A DNA stretch of 64,000 bases from contig NZ_CP062222.1 in assembly GCF_017487405.1 (NCBI RefSeq), positions 2,279,001 to 2,343,000 of the forward strand. Reading direction: 5' to 3'. The notes beneath the pieces were generated by a model that was given only the letters and a program-made list of their open reading frames with translations, did not search any database and was not told the DNA's origin. Made by a program: the position numbers and the translations under genes. Within the stretch, counting starts at the first letter, position 1; each line of letters starts with the position of its first letter. Below, piece after piece: positions 53,452 to 62,903 of the stretch. This DNA is from Brevundimonas goettingensis. GTDB taxonomy: Bacteria > Pseudomonadota > Alphaproteobacteria > Caulobacterales > Caulobacteraceae.

Positions 53452-54231
53452 ATGTTCAGGACGCTTCGCACTCTCGTGGCCGCCGCGCTGATCGCGCTAG
53501 GCGGCCTGACCGCCGCCTCGGCCACCGCCCAGACCCCCGCCGCGCCCGCCAGGAAGACCGTGGTTCTGGTCCATGGCGCCTGGGCCGACGGCGGCAGCTG
53601 GAACCGTGTGGTTCCCTATCTGCTGGCCGCAGGCCTGAACGTGGTGGCGGTGCAGAACCCGCTGGCTTCGCTGGAAGGCGATGTGGCCAACACCACCCGG
53701 GTCATCAACGACCAGGCCGGCGACGTCATCCTGGTCGGCCATTCCTACGGCGGCGTGGTGATCACCGAAGCAGGCAACAATCCCAAGGTGAAGGCCCTGG
53801 TCTATGTCGCCGCCTTCGCACCCAAGCCCGGCCAGTCGGTGAACGCCATCCTTTCGGCCTTCCCGCCGCCGGCCTGGTTCGCCAGCCTGCACGCCGACGC
53901 GGGCGGCTATGTCACCTGGCCGCTGTCCACTTGGAAGACCGAGTTCGCCACCGGCCTGCCCGACGACGAACAGACCGTCCTACACGCCAGCCAGCACCCG
54001 ACCTTCCACGGCGTCAACGACAACGCCATCGGCGATACGGCGGCCTGGTCGTCGCGCCCGGTGACCTCGGTCGTCTCGCAGCAGGATCACATCATCCCGG
54101 CCCCGCTGCAGATGCTGTTTGCCCAGCAGATGCATTCGACCGTGGTCCCGGTCGAGGCGGGCCACCTGGCCATGCTGATCGCCCCGGAAGAAACGGCCAA
54201 GGCCATCATCGCCGCGGCCAACAGCTACTGA
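53452..54231 (+). CDS. Alpha/beta hydrolase, secreted
   Basis: About 259 residues. A signal peptide (MFRTLRTLVAAALIALGGLT, cleavage near ATAQ) is followed by VVLVHGAWADGGSWN, the elbow ILVGHSYGGVVI, the acid in VSQQDHIIP and the His in VEAGHLAML. The fold and sequence resemble the salicylate-esterase-like family of small alpha/beta hydrolases. I prefer the ATG at 53452, which has GGAAGGG nine bases upstream; an ATG at 53425 is possible. It should act in the periplasm. Confidence 0.87.
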   Translation: MFRTLRTLVAAALIALGGLTAASATAQTPAAPARKTVVLVHGAWADGGSWNRVVPYLLAAGLNVVAVQNPLASLEGDVANTTRVINDQAGDVILVGHSYGGVVITEAGNNPKVKALVYVAAFAPKPGQSVNAILSAFPPPAWFASLHADAGGYVTWPLSTWKTEFATGLPDDEQTVLHASQHPTFHGVNDNAIGDTAAWSSRPVTSVVSQQDHIIPAPLQMLFAQQMHSTVVPVEAGHLAMLIAPEETAKAIIAAANSY

Positions 54232-54255
54232 GACCATCGCGATCGCAGACGTCGG

Positions 54256-54289
54256 GAGGCGGGCCGCAGGGTCCGCCTCTCTTCGTTTC
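54256..54289 (+). terminator. Possible terminator between convergent hydrolase genes
   Basis: GAGGCGG pairs with CCGCCTC over a ten-base loop and is followed by TCTTCGTTT. It lies in the 56-base gap between the gene ending at 54231 and the convergent gene ending at 54288. Confidence 0.6.
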
Positions 54290-55127
54290 AGCCCGCCTTC
54301 GAGGCCAGCCTCAGGCTCTCGACCAGCACCGGCTCCATGGCCGCATAGCCGCGCCGCGTGGGATGAACGCCGTCGCGGGTGAAGTCGGCGCGCATTCGAC
54401 CCTCTCCTTCGGTCAGGGCGGCGAAATAGTCGGCGAAGACCAGGCCGCGCGCCTCCGCCGTCGTCTTCAGCCAGACGTTCAGCTCGGCGACCCGGCCGCT
54501 GACGTTCCCCAGAGCCGGATTCCAGGCCAGGGTCGCGAAGGGCGGCAGGCTGGCGAGGATAACGGTGATCCCGTGTGCCTGCGCCAGGTCCAGCATGGCC
54601 AGGATGTTGTTCTTGAAGTCCTGCGGGGTGTTCGGTCCGGTGTTGCCGGCGACATCATTGGTCCCGGCCATCAGGTGACAGATCCGGGGCCGGAGCGCGA
54701 CCACTTCGGCCATGAAGCGCAGCAGCATCTGCGGCGTGGTCTGGCCGCTGATGCCGCGATTGACGTGGCCGTTTTCGAACAGGCCGGGGTTGGCGATGCG
54801 CCACATCTCGGTCAGGGAATCGCCCATGAAGACGACGTCCACAGCGGTCCCTGCGCGGGCCGTATTGTCCTCGCGATACTGGCTCAGCGCGGGCCAGTCG
54901 CGCTGCATCCGCCAGGCCTTGCGGCGCTCGTTGCGGGCGCTGCGTTCGGGGTCCGACAGCATCGCCAGAACAGCCGGATTCATATCCCCGTCGGCGACGT
55001 AGGCGCGGGCGAAGGCCAGCTCCTCCTCGCCCGGACCGAAGCCCGCGGAGTCGAGATGATCGACCATGCCAATGGGCGTCGGCGGGTCTTCGGGGCGATC
55101 CGAAACCGGCATTCCGTCTGTCTCCAT
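54288..55127 (-). CDS. SGNH/GDSL-family hydrolase
   Basis: The 279-residue protein has the SGNH blocks in order: VVFMGDSLTEMW (catalytic Ser), GHVNRGISGQTT (Gly block), LMAGTNDVAGN (Asn block) and TRDGVHPTRRGY (Asp-x-x-His). These enzymes hydrolyse acyl esters, including acetyl groups on sugars. The N-terminal 80 residues (EELAFARAYVADGDMNPAVL region) precede the domain and look cytoplasmic. It faces the TonB receptor gene at 55307 across the second copy of the shared promoter element. Confidence 0.9.
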   Translation of the reverse strand: METDGMPVSDRPEDPPTPIGMVDHLDSAGFGPGEEELAFARAYVADGDMNPAVLAMLSDPERSARNERRKAWRMQRDWPALSQYREDNTARAGTAVDVVFMGDSLTEMWRIANPGLFENGHVNRGISGQTTPQMLLRFMAEVVALRPRICHLMAGTNDVAGNTGPNTPQDFKNNILAMLDLAQAHGITVILASLPPFATLAWNPALGNVSGRVAELNVWLKTTAEARGLVFADYFAALTEGEGRMRADFTRDGVHPTRRGYAAMEPVLVESLRLASKAG

Positions 55128-55196
55128 CCTGCTCGCGCGGGTCTTCGCCCGCGTCGACTAAGAGGCCAGTCTGCTCCCGCAATGCAGCAAAGGTCA

Positions 55197-55244
55197 AATC
55201 TTCACTCGCGATTGAATGAGCGTTGACGAAACCGAATTTCGGTG
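55197..55244 (+). promoter_or_regulatory. Shared operator-promoter element, copy 2
   Basis: TTCACTCGCGATTGAA (55201-55216) is the same near-palindrome as at 47985. Six bases later comes TTGACGAAACCG (55223-55234), then three bases and TTCGGTG (55238-55244). It lies 63 bases before the TonB receptor start at 55307. A common regulator for this receptor and the 48101 hydrolase operon is inferred. Confidence 0.7.
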
Positions 55245-55306
55245 TGACCTTCCCGGTCATGGCGACGCAGATCGCCGAGGAAACGCAAACGAGGGAGGCT
55301 AGCCCC

Positions 55307-57472
55307 ATGTCCGGGAAGCTCTGGATTTCGACGTCCGTCGCCGCGCTGCTTTGGTGCGGTGCTGCTCACGCCCAACAGGCCCAACCGACCGCCCCTGAAG
55401 ACCAGGCCACGACCCTGGGCGATGTGGTGGTCACCGCCGAACGCCGCACCACCAACCTGCAGACGACCGCGGTCGCCGCCTCCGTCATGAGCGGCGAGGA
55501 ACTGCAGGCCAAGGGCGTCACCAATATCGAGACCCTGCAGTTCTCCATGCCGTCGGTGACGGTGCAGAACTCCGGCCAGGGCAACAGTTTCAACGTCCGC
55601 GGCATCGGCAAGACCGAGAACAGCTCCTCGATCGGCGTCGGCGTCATCACTTATCGCGACGGCGTGGCGGTGTTCCCCGCCTACTTCCAGAACGAGCCCT
55701 TCTTCGACATCCAGAGCCTGGAGCTGCTGCGCGGTCCGCAGGGCACCTTCGCCGGCCAGAACGCGACCGGCGGCGCGGTCTTCATCACCGAGAAGAACCC
55801 CGACTTCGGCGGCCTCGGCGGCTATGTCACGGCCCAGTACGGCAACTACAACGACGTCCGCCTGCAGGGCGCGATCAACCTGCCGCTGACCGACACCCTG
55901 GCCGCTCGCCTCGCCTTCAACAGCGAGAACCGCGACAGCTTCTATGACGTCATCGGCACGCCGTCGCGCGGCCGTCCGGGCGTGCTGGACTCCAAGAGCG
56001 TGCGCGGCAGCCTGCTGTGGACGCCGAACGACCAGCTGCGGGTCCTGCTGAAGAGCGACTATACGATCAACGACATGGGCGGCTATCCGGCCAGCCCCTA
56101 CAACTCGACCCTGCCGCTGCACACCATCGCGACGAACGGGCCATACGCGGCCAAGGACGAAACCGCGCGGACCGTGCTGAACGTCAGCTACGAGTTCGCC
56201 AACGGCATCACCCTGCGGTCGATCTCGGGCGCCCAGTACGGCACCACCATGGTGCGCTCGGACCTGGACGGCACGGCCACCCTGCCCTTCACCTTCTACG
56301 ACAAGGTCGAGCAGCGGCTGCTGTCGCAGGAGTTCACCCTGGTGTCGCCGGACGACGGGCGCCTGAAGTGGGTGGTGGGCGCCTACTACCAGGACGACCT
56401 GATCACCTTCCCGCCCGGCCAGTTCGTCACGACCCAGTATGTGGCCCCGACCCTGCCGATCCTCTACGACACCATTTTGGACGGCGAAAATCCCAAGACC
56501 ACTGCGGCCGGCTTCGGACAGATCAGCTATGACCTGACCGATGCGCTGGAGCTGCAGGTCGGCGGCCGCTACACCCGTTCGACGGTGGAAAATAACGCCA
56601 AATTCGCCGCGCCGCTGCTGGGCCTGGCCCTGGTCCAGAACGACCGCTACGAGGAAGACGCCTTCACCGGCAAGATCGCCCTCAACTGGACGCTCGACGA
56701 CAACAACTTCCTCTACGCCTTCTATGCGCGCGGCCATAAGGCCGGCGGTCTGAACGGCCCCAACCTAGCCTTCGTGGCGCCCAAGCCGTTCGACGGCGAG
56801 GATGTCGACGACTTCGAGGCGGGCTGGAAGGCGACCCTGTTCGACGGGCACGTGCGCACCCAGCTGGGCGCCTACTACGACATCTACAAAAATTTCCAGA
56901 TCATCATCGGCGACCCGACGACGGCCTCGATCACCTCGATCCTGAACGTCACCGGCGACACCAAGATCTATGGTCTGGAAGCCTCGGCCCAAGGGCGGTT
57001 CGGCGGCTTCGGCTTCGACGCCGGCCTGTCGCTGGCGCACTCGGAACTGGGGACCTTCTACGGAGCGGATCCGCGTCGGGCCCGCACCGGCGCCTGCGAC
57101 CAGAACACCGGTCCGGCCAGCGGCAACTGCGTCAATCTGGAAGGCAACGCCCAGACCTATGCGCCGGAGCTGACGGTGAGCCTGGGGGCCGAATACGCCT
57201 TCCAGATCGGCAACGCGACCCTGACGCCGCGCATCGACTACAGCCATATCTCCGAGACCTGGACGACGATCTTCGCCAACGAGGCTCTCGGCGACAAGCT
57301 GAAGGCGCGCGACATCGTCAACGCCCAGCTGACCTACGACACGGGCGACTGGAGGCTGCAGGCCTATTCGACCAACCTGGGCGATCTTGAGTACATCGCC
57401 TCGATCAAGGCCGGGCTGCGCTACGCCGGCGCGCCGCGTCAGTACGGCGTCCGTCTGACGAAGAACTTCTAG
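55307..57472 (+). CDS. TonB-dependent outer membrane receptor
   Basis: The 721-residue protein has a signal peptide (MSGKLWISTSVAALLWCGAA, cleavage near AHAQ), the plug start TTLGDVVVTAERRTTNLQTT, the block LLRGPQGTFAGQNATGGAVF, and a barrel ending VRLTKNF with terminal Phe. I chose the ATG at 55307 with GAGGGAGG upstream; a start at 55223 would overlap the promoter element. Its stop TAG overlaps a possible GTG of the acyl-CoA ligase, so receptor and ligase are probably co-transcribed. Confidence 0.94.
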   Translation: MSGKLWISTSVAALLWCGAAHAQQAQPTAPEDQATTLGDVVVTAERRTTNLQTTAVAASVMSGEELQAKGVTNIETLQFSMPSVTVQNSGQGNSFNVRGIGKTENSSSIGVGVITYRDGVAVFPAYFQNEPFFDIQSLELLRGPQGTFAGQNATGGAVFITEKNPDFGGLGGYVTAQYGNYNDVRLQGAINLPLTDTLAARLAFNSENRDSFYDVIGTPSRGRPGVLDSKSVRGSLLWTPNDQLRVLLKSDYTINDMGGYPASPYNSTLPLHTIATNGPYAAKDETARTVLNVSYEFANGITLRSISGAQYGTTMVRSDLDGTATLPFTFYDKVEQRLLSQEFTLVSPDDGRLKWVVGAYYQDDLITFPPGQFVTTQYVAPTLPILYDTILDGENPKTTAAGFGQISYDLTDALELQVGGRYTRSTVENNAKFAAPLLGLALVQNDRYEEDAFTGKIALNWTLDDNNFLYAFYARGHKAGGLNGPNLAFVAPKPFDGEDVDDFEAGWKATLFDGHVRTQLGAYYDIYKNFQIIIGDPTTASITSILNVTGDTKIYGLEASAQGRFGGFGFDAGLSLAHSELGTFYGADPRRARTGACDQNTGPASGNCVNLEGNAQTYAPELTVSLGAEYAFQIGNATLTPRIDYSHISETWTTIFANEALGDKLKARDIVNAQLTYDTGDWRLQAYSTNLGDLEYIASIKAGLRYAGAPRQYGVRLTKNF

Positions 57473-57495
57473 TGGAGTACGGCGGCGTGGGGTCG

Positions 57496-59046
57496 ATGCA
57501 GGAGTATGCGCTGACCGTGGACAAGTTCCTGGTCCACGCCGCGAAATGGCACGGGTCGGTCGAGGTGGTCTCGGCCGATCCGGGCGGGGTCACCCGGAAG
57601 AGCTACGCCGAAACCCTGGACCGGAGCCGCAGGCTGTCGGGCGCCCTTCTGGGCCTCGGCCTGCGGCGCGGGGACCGGGTCGGGACCCTGGCCTGGAACA
57701 CCCGGCACCATCTCGAGATGTGGTACGGGACGATGGGGGTCGGCATGGTCTGCCACACCCTCAACCCCCGACTGACCGCCGACCATCTGGCCGCGATGAT
57801 CGATCAGGCCGAGGACAGGATTCTGGCCGTCGGCTCGGGTCTGGGCGAGGTCGGGCGCGCCCTGATGGCGCGCTGCCCCAGCCTGGAAAAACTGATCATC
57901 CTCGACGGTGATCCCGTCGAAGGCGGCCAACTCGATCTCGAGGCGATGATCGAGGGCTCGAACGAGCGCCCGGTCTGGGGCGGGTTCGACGAACAGACGC
58001 CCGCCGGCCTGTGCTTCACCTCGGGTACGACCGGGGCGCCCAAGGGGGTGCTCTATACCCACCGCTCCAACTATCTGAACACCATCCGCTCGCTGCAGTC
58101 GGACTGTCTGGCCCTGTCGCGGTCGGACGTGGCCCTGATCACCGTGCCGATGTTCCACGCCAATGCCTGGGGCTTCCCCTTCTCGGCGCCCGCAGCCGGA
58201 TCGACCCTGGTCCTGCCCGGGCGGCTGATGGACGGCGCCAGCCTGGCCCACCTCATCCGCAGCGAGGGCGTCACGGTTACCGCCGGCGTGCCGACCGTCT
58301 GGATCGGCCTGCTCGACCATGTCGAGGCCAATGACCTGCAGGTCCCGTCGCTGGAGCGCATCATCCTGGGCGGCGCCGGTGCGCCCGAGAGCCTGATCCG
58401 CCGCATGGAAGATCGCCTCGGCGTCCGCGTCCAGACCAGCTGGGGCATGACCGAGCTGTCGCCCATGGGCACCCTGTCGCCGCCTGACGAGGTCGCCCTG
58501 GCCTCGGGCCGCCCGGCCATGGGCCTGGACATGCTGCTGACCGACGCCGAGGGCGTTCCCCTGCCCGAGCAGCGCAATGTCGTCGGCCATCTGAAGGTCA
58601 AGGGACCGAGCGTGGCGCGCCAGTATTTCAAGGCCGCGGCCCCGGCGCTGGATGCCGACGGCTGGTTCGACACCGGCGACCTGGCCATCATCGACGACGG
58701 CGGCGCCCTGACGCTGGCCGGCCGGTCCAAGGATCTGATCAAGTCGGGCGGCGAGTGGATCAATCCGGTCGATATCGAGGACATCATCGGCGCCGATCCA
58801 TCGGTCGGCCTGGTCGCCGTCATCGCCCGGGTCGACGACAAATGGGGCGAGCGCCCCCTGCTGGTGGTCGAGCCGCGTCAGGGCCATTCGGTCGAGAGCG
58901 GCGCACTGCTGAAATCACTCAAGGGCAGGGTCGCGGACTGGTGGATTCCGGACCGGGTGGTCCAGGTCGAGGCCATGCCCCTGGCCGCGACCGGCAAGAT
59001 CGACAAGACGCGGCTTCGCGCGGACTACGGCCAGGCCTTAGGATGA
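57496..59046 (+). CDS. AMP-dependent acyl-CoA ligase (paralogue 2)
   Basis: About 516 residues from the chosen ATG. It has P-loop FTSGTTGAPKGVLYTHRS, TSWGMTELSP, GWFDTGDLAIID, GRSKDLIKSGGEWINP and the catalytic Lys region ATGKIDK. It is clearly paralogous to the ligase at 33956 along its length; both begin with an MQ...LT pattern followed by HAAKWH. A GTG at 57472 overlapping the receptor stop is an alternative start. It would activate a carboxylic acid with CoA. The stop overlaps the TetR gene start (ATGA). Confidence 0.9.
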   Translation: MQEYALTVDKFLVHAAKWHGSVEVVSADPGGVTRKSYAETLDRSRRLSGALLGLGLRRGDRVGTLAWNTRHHLEMWYGTMGVGMVCHTLNPRLTADHLAAMIDQAEDRILAVGSGLGEVGRALMARCPSLEKLIILDGDPVEGGQLDLEAMIEGSNERPVWGGFDEQTPAGLCFTSGTTGAPKGVLYTHRSNYLNTIRSLQSDCLALSRSDVALITVPMFHANAWGFPFSAPAAGSTLVLPGRLMDGASLAHLIRSEGVTVTAGVPTVWIGLLDHVEANDLQVPSLERIILGGAGAPESLIRRMEDRLGVRVQTSWGMTELSPMGTLSPPDEVALASGRPAMGLDMLLTDAEGVPLPEQRNVVGHLKVKGPSVARQYFKAAAPALDADGWFDTGDLAIIDDGGALTLAGRSKDLIKSGGEWINPVDIEDIIGADPSVGLVAVIARVDDKWGERPLLVVEPRQGHSVESGALLKSLKGRVADWWIPDRVVQVEAMPLAATGKIDKTRLRADYGQALG

Positions 59047-59876
59047 CCATCGATCCTTACAGGCCGCTCGCGAATCGGGCGCCGCCGCCCGAACTCGAGA
59101 CCCGCGCCATGACGACCCCCAAAGCCGCACCCAAGGCCGCCGCGAAGGCGAAGACCGCCAAGGCCGCGACCGCCAAACCCGCCGCCCGCCCCAAGGGCCG
59201 GTCCAAGGCCGAGCAGCGCGCCGAGAGCCTGGAACTGATGCTGGACGCGGCCGAGGAGCTGTTCTCCAAACACGGCATGTACGGCGTGACGCTGAAGGAC
59301 GTGGCGCAGAAGATCGGGGTGCACACCTCGCTGATGCACTACTACTTCGAAGACAAGCAGGACCTGTTCCATCAGGTCGTGCGGCGCCGGGCGCCGATCA
59401 CGATCGGACGCCGGGTCGAGGCGATGAAGCGCTATGCCGAAGAGGTGGGCGACCATCCGACGGTCGAGGGCTCGCTGCGGGCGTTCCTCGACACCGATCT
59501 GAACCTCTACATCGAGGGCGGCGAGGGCTGGCGGAACTACGGCGCCCTTGGCGGTCAGCTGAACAACACCCCGGCCTGGGGCGCGGCGGTGATGTGGGAA
59601 AACTTCGACCCCGTCGTGCTGCAACTCATCGACCTGCTCAAGAAGGCGATGCCGGACGCGGCCGAGGAAGACATCTTCTGGGGCTACCACTTCGTCACCG
59701 GCGCCCTGACGCTGAGCCTCGCCCGCACGGGGCGGATCGACCACCTGTCGGGCGGCCTGTGCCAGTCCGAGGACTTCGAGGCCATCCGGGCGCGGATGGC
59801 GAAATTCATGGCCGGCGGCTTCCTGGCGATCTGCGAATCCCGGTCCGCCGAACGTAAAGCGAGTACAGATGGCTGA
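59043..59876 (+). CDS. TetR-family regulator with Lys/Ala-rich N-terminal tail
   Basis: About 277 residues from the ATG at 59043, which overlaps the ligase stop; an ATG at 59109 would give 255. After a tail rich in Lys, Ala and Pro (about 23-55) comes the TetR DNA-binding domain (60-107: LDAAEELFSKHGMYGVTLKD, then TSLMHYYFEDKQDLF). The ligand domain follows. Co-transcription with the TonB receptor and ligase suggests local control; it is one candidate to bind the palindrome at 47985 and 55201. The stop overlaps the next gene by eight bases. Confidence 0.88.
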   Translation: MTIDPYRPLANRAPPPELETRAMTTPKAAPKAAAKAKTAKAATAKPAARPKGRSKAEQRAESLELMLDAAEELFSKHGMYGVTLKDVAQKIGVHTSLMHYYFEDKQDLFHQVVRRRAPITIGRRVEAMKRYAEEVGDHPTVEGSLRAFLDTDLNLYIEGGEGWRNYGALGGQLNNTPAWGAAVMWENFDPVVLQLIDLLKKAMPDAAEEDIFWGYHFVTGALTLSLARTGRIDHLSGGLCQSEDFEAIRARMAKFMAGGFLAICESRSAERKASTDG

Positions 59877-61122
59877 GTTCGCAGGTTTCCCCGTCGCGGC
59901 CCGGCCCGAGGACCTGGGTTTCGACAGCGCCCGACTGGGACGCCTGGACGACTATATGGCCGGAATGGTTGAGGCGGGCCGCGTCGCCGGCGTCACGACC
60001 CTGATCCTGCGCCACGGCAAGGTCGCCGCCTTCAGGACCCACGGTTCGGCCGTGCTGGGCGGCGCGACGCCCCTGAGCCCCGACGCCATCTTCCGCATCT
60101 ATTCGATGACCAAGCCGATCGCGGCGACGGCGATGATGATCCTGTTCGAGGAGGGCCACTGGGTCCTCGACGATCCGGTGACGAAATTCATTCCCGAGTT
60201 CGAGAACCTCAAGGTCTGCGTCGGCGTCGGTCCCGACGGCGAGATGATCATCGAGGAGGCCAAACGCGCGCCGGCCCTGCGCGAGGTGATGAGCCACACC
60301 GCCGGCTTCGCCTATGGCCTCTTCCCCGACTACCACCCGCTGGAGAAGGCCTATTTCGTCGAGGCCATCGCACGCCCGGACGGCGCCCAGGCCTTCGTCG
60401 ACAAGGTGGCGGCCCAGCCCCTGATGTTCCAGCCGGGCGGCGAGTGGTTCTACTCCATCGCCTCGGGCATCCTCGGCGTCATCGTCAGCCGCATCTCGGG
60501 CCAGACGTTCGGCGACTTCCTGCAGGACCGGATCTTCGGCCCGCTGGGCATGGTCGACACCGGCTTCCAGACGGGCGTCGACAAGGCCGACCGGCTGGTG
60601 ACCTTCTATCAGGACGACGGCCAGGGCGGGCTGAAGGAAGTCACCGAGGTCCTGAACGCCCCGATCAATCCGTTCATCGCCCCACCGCCGTTCGAGGACG
60701 GCGGCGGCGGACTGGTCTCGACGATCACCGACTATGCCCGCTTCACCCAGATGATCCTTAACAGGGGCGAGCTGGACGGCGTGCGCATCCTGGCGCCGGT
60801 CACGGTCGAGCTGATGTCGACCAATGTGATCCCCGATGCGGTTCTGGCGACCTCGCATCCCCTGAGGCTGCTGCCCTTCAATCCCGCCTTCGGCTTCGGC
60901 CTCGGCTTCTCGGTCATGAACGATCCCCGCCGGATGGGGTCGGTTGAGGGACGCGGGACCCTGGCCTGGGGCGGGATGGGTGGCACCTGGTTCTGGATCG
61001 ACCCCGAGAATGACCTGGCCTTCGTCGGCCTGATCCAGCGGTTCGCCGACCCGATCTCCGGCGAGTTCCGCGCCAAGGCCCGCACCTTCACCTACGCGGC
61101 GCTCACGCGGCCCGATCTCTGA
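59869..61122 (+). CDS. Beta-lactamase-fold serine hydrolase, EstB-like (paralogue)
   Basis: The 417-residue protein has SxxK as SMTK at 79-82 in FRIYSMTKPIA, Tyr196 in EWFYSIASGILG, and WGGMGGTWFWIDPEND near the C-terminus. It is a paralogue of the protein at 39908, with the same order and spacing of motifs. No signal peptide is visible. Overlap with the TetR gene implies translation coupling. Ester hydrolysis is the likely reaction. Confidence 0.9.
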   Translation: MAEFAGFPVAARPEDLGFDSARLGRLDDYMAGMVEAGRVAGVTTLILRHGKVAAFRTHGSAVLGGATPLSPDAIFRIYSMTKPIAATAMMILFEEGHWVLDDPVTKFIPEFENLKVCVGVGPDGEMIIEEAKRAPALREVMSHTAGFAYGLFPDYHPLEKAYFVEAIARPDGAQAFVDKVAAQPLMFQPGGEWFYSIASGILGVIVSRISGQTFGDFLQDRIFGPLGMVDTGFQTGVDKADRLVTFYQDDGQGGLKEVTEVLNAPINPFIAPPPFEDGGGGLVSTITDYARFTQMILNRGELDGVRILAPVTVELMSTNVIPDAVLATSHPLRLLPFNPAFGFGLGFSVMNDPRRMGSVEGRGTLAWGGMGGTWFWIDPENDLAFVGLIQRFADPISGEFRAKARTFTYAALTRPDL

Positions 61123-61171
61123 CTTCGCGAACAATAGACGGGTCTCAAGGCCCGCTTTCGAGGAAACGAAA

Positions 61172-62503
61172 ATGACCACCGTCACCGCTGACGACGCCGA
61201 GGTCCCCGCCTCGCCGCCCGCCGAGTTCCGCAAGACCAAATGGGGCGTGGTCTGGCTTCTGACCCTGACCCTGTTCACGGCCCTGACCGTCGGCGGCCTG
61301 CTGGCCCCGCTGCAGGAGGCGGCCAAGGCCGATCTGAAGATCACCGACGTCCAGCTGGCCATGATCGTCGGCACGGCCACAGCCATTCCGACCGCCATCC
61401 TGGCCCTGCCCATCGCCTGGTGGGTGGACCACAAGACGCGCAACCGGATGCTGGTCGTCCTGGCCTCGCTGTGGGCCATCGGCACCATCGCCACCGCCTT
61501 CGTCGCCGATTTCTACGGCCTGTTCGCCGCCCGTCTGGTCGCCGGCATCGGCGCGGGCACGGCCTTCCCGGTCGTCGTCTCCCTGCTGGCCGACGTCTGC
61601 ATGCCGCAGAAGCGCGGCCGGTCGATGCTGCTGCTCTCGATCGGGGCCTGGGCCGGTGTCGCGGCGGCTTTCGCCGTCGGCGGCAGCCTGTTCGGCTATC
61701 TGGAGGCCCATCCGAGCGCCTTCGTCGCCGGCATGGCGCCCTGGCGCGAGACCCATCTGCTGACCGGAATCGCCGCCGCCCTCCTGACCCTGCCCCTGCT
61801 GCTGATCCGCGAGCCCAAACGCTATGAGGTCGAGCAGCAGAGCATCGCCCTGATGCCGACCCTGCGCGCCTTCTGGAAGCGCAAGATGTTCCTGGGCCCG
61901 CTGCTGGTCGGCAATTTCGCCGGCGGCCTGGCCGAGGGCGCTGCAGCCCTGTGGATGGGCTCCATCCTGGTGCGTCAGTACCACCAGTCGCCCGGCCAGT
62001 TCGGCGGCTGGGTGGGTCTGGTGATCCTCGGCGGCGGCGTGGTCGGCTCGATCCTGGGCGGCTTCACGGCTGACTGGGCGCAGAAGTTGAAGATGCGCGG
62101 CGCGATTCTGCTGCCCGCCGTGGCCGCAACCGCGATCAGCATCCCCGCCAGCGCCTATCCGATCATGCCGACCGTCACCGGCTTTGCCTGGGTGCTGTTC
62201 GCCCTTCTGACCGGCGGTGCGATCGTCAACCTGGTCAACACCGCGGCCATCGCCGTCCTGCTGCCCAACGAGGAGCGCGCCACCAGCATCGCCGCGCTCA
62301 AGATCGTCGCCACCGTGGTCGGCGGCCCGATCACCGGCGTGATCGTGGTGGGTATGGCCTCGCACTTCTCGGGACCGAACGGGATGGGAATCTCCCTGAC
62401 CTGGCTGGGCGTGGTGACCGGCGTGCTCTCGCTGGGCGGCTACTGGTTCGCCATGGCCAATGCGCCGCGAAAGGTCGCGGACGAAACCGAAGCCTCCGCC
62501 TGA
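61172..62503 (+). CDS. MFS transporter, spinster-like
   Basis: The 443-residue protein has 12 hydrophobic segments. ALPIAWWVDHKTRNRMLVVL forms the first loop and RLVAGIGAGTAFPVVVSLLA segment 4, then MPQKRGRSMLLLS. The arrangement is like the spinster-type carrier at 37744, although the short N-terminus is different. It follows the serine hydrolase by 49 bases and precedes the MerR gene by 25, so it is probably in the same transcript. Confidence 0.89.
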   Translation: MTTVTADDAEVPASPPAEFRKTKWGVVWLLTLTLFTALTVGGLLAPLQEAAKADLKITDVQLAMIVGTATAIPTAILALPIAWWVDHKTRNRMLVVLASLWAIGTIATAFVADFYGLFAARLVAGIGAGTAFPVVVSLLADVCMPQKRGRSMLLLSIGAWAGVAAAFAVGGSLFGYLEAHPSAFVAGMAPWRETHLLTGIAAALLTLPLLLIREPKRYEVEQQSIALMPTLRAFWKRKMFLGPLLVGNFAGGLAEGAAALWMGSILVRQYHQSPGQFGGWVGLVILGGGVVGSILGGFTADWAQKLKMRGAILLPAVAATAISIPASAYPIMPTVTGFAWVLFALLTGGAIVNLVNTAAIAVLLPNEERATSIAALKIVATVVGGPITGVIVVGMASHFSGPNGMGISLTWLGVVTGVLSLGGYWFAMANAPRKVADETEASA

Positions 62504-62528
62504 CCCCTCTCTCCCGGAGCCGACGACG

Positions 62529-62903
62529 ATGAGCCCTTCCAGTTCCACGCTCGCCGTCGTCGGCATCGCCCGCCTGGCCGAGATGACCGGGACCAGCCTG
62601 CGGGCCCTGCGCTACTATGAAGAAATCGGCCTGCTCAGGCCGTTCCGCACCGCCAACCGGGCGCGACTGTTCACCGGCCATCAGTGCGAGATGGCGGCGA
62701 TGATCGTCCTGCTGCGGCGGCTGGACGTCTCCGTCGTCGAAATCAGGGCGGTGATCGACCAGGCCTCGTCCGACATCGACCGGGCCGGGCGGCTGCGCCA
62801 GACGCTGGAGCGCAAGGCTGCCGAGCTGTCGGAGCGGCTGCACGAGGTGCGGATCGCGCTGGCCGGGACCACCCTCGTTCACGAAAGTCTCAGCGCCGCC
62901 TGA
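62529..62903 (+). CDS. MerR-family regulator
   Basis: The 124-residue protein has the MerR winged-helix domain (VVGIARLAEMTGTSLRALRY, then YEEIGLLRPFRTANRARLFT) followed by a dimerisation helix (about 80-115). There are no C-terminal Cys residues, so it is not a metal sensor of the usual type; an organic effector or redox-independent control is likelier. I chose the ATG at 62529, preceded by GGAG. It lies between the MFS and crotonase genes on the same strand. Confidence 0.88.
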   Translation: MSPSSSTLAVVGIARLAEMTGTSLRALRYYEEIGLLRPFRTANRARLFTGHQCEMAAMIVLLRRLDVSVVEIRAVIDQASSDIDRAGRLRQTLERKAAELSERLHEVRIALAGTTLVHESLSAA

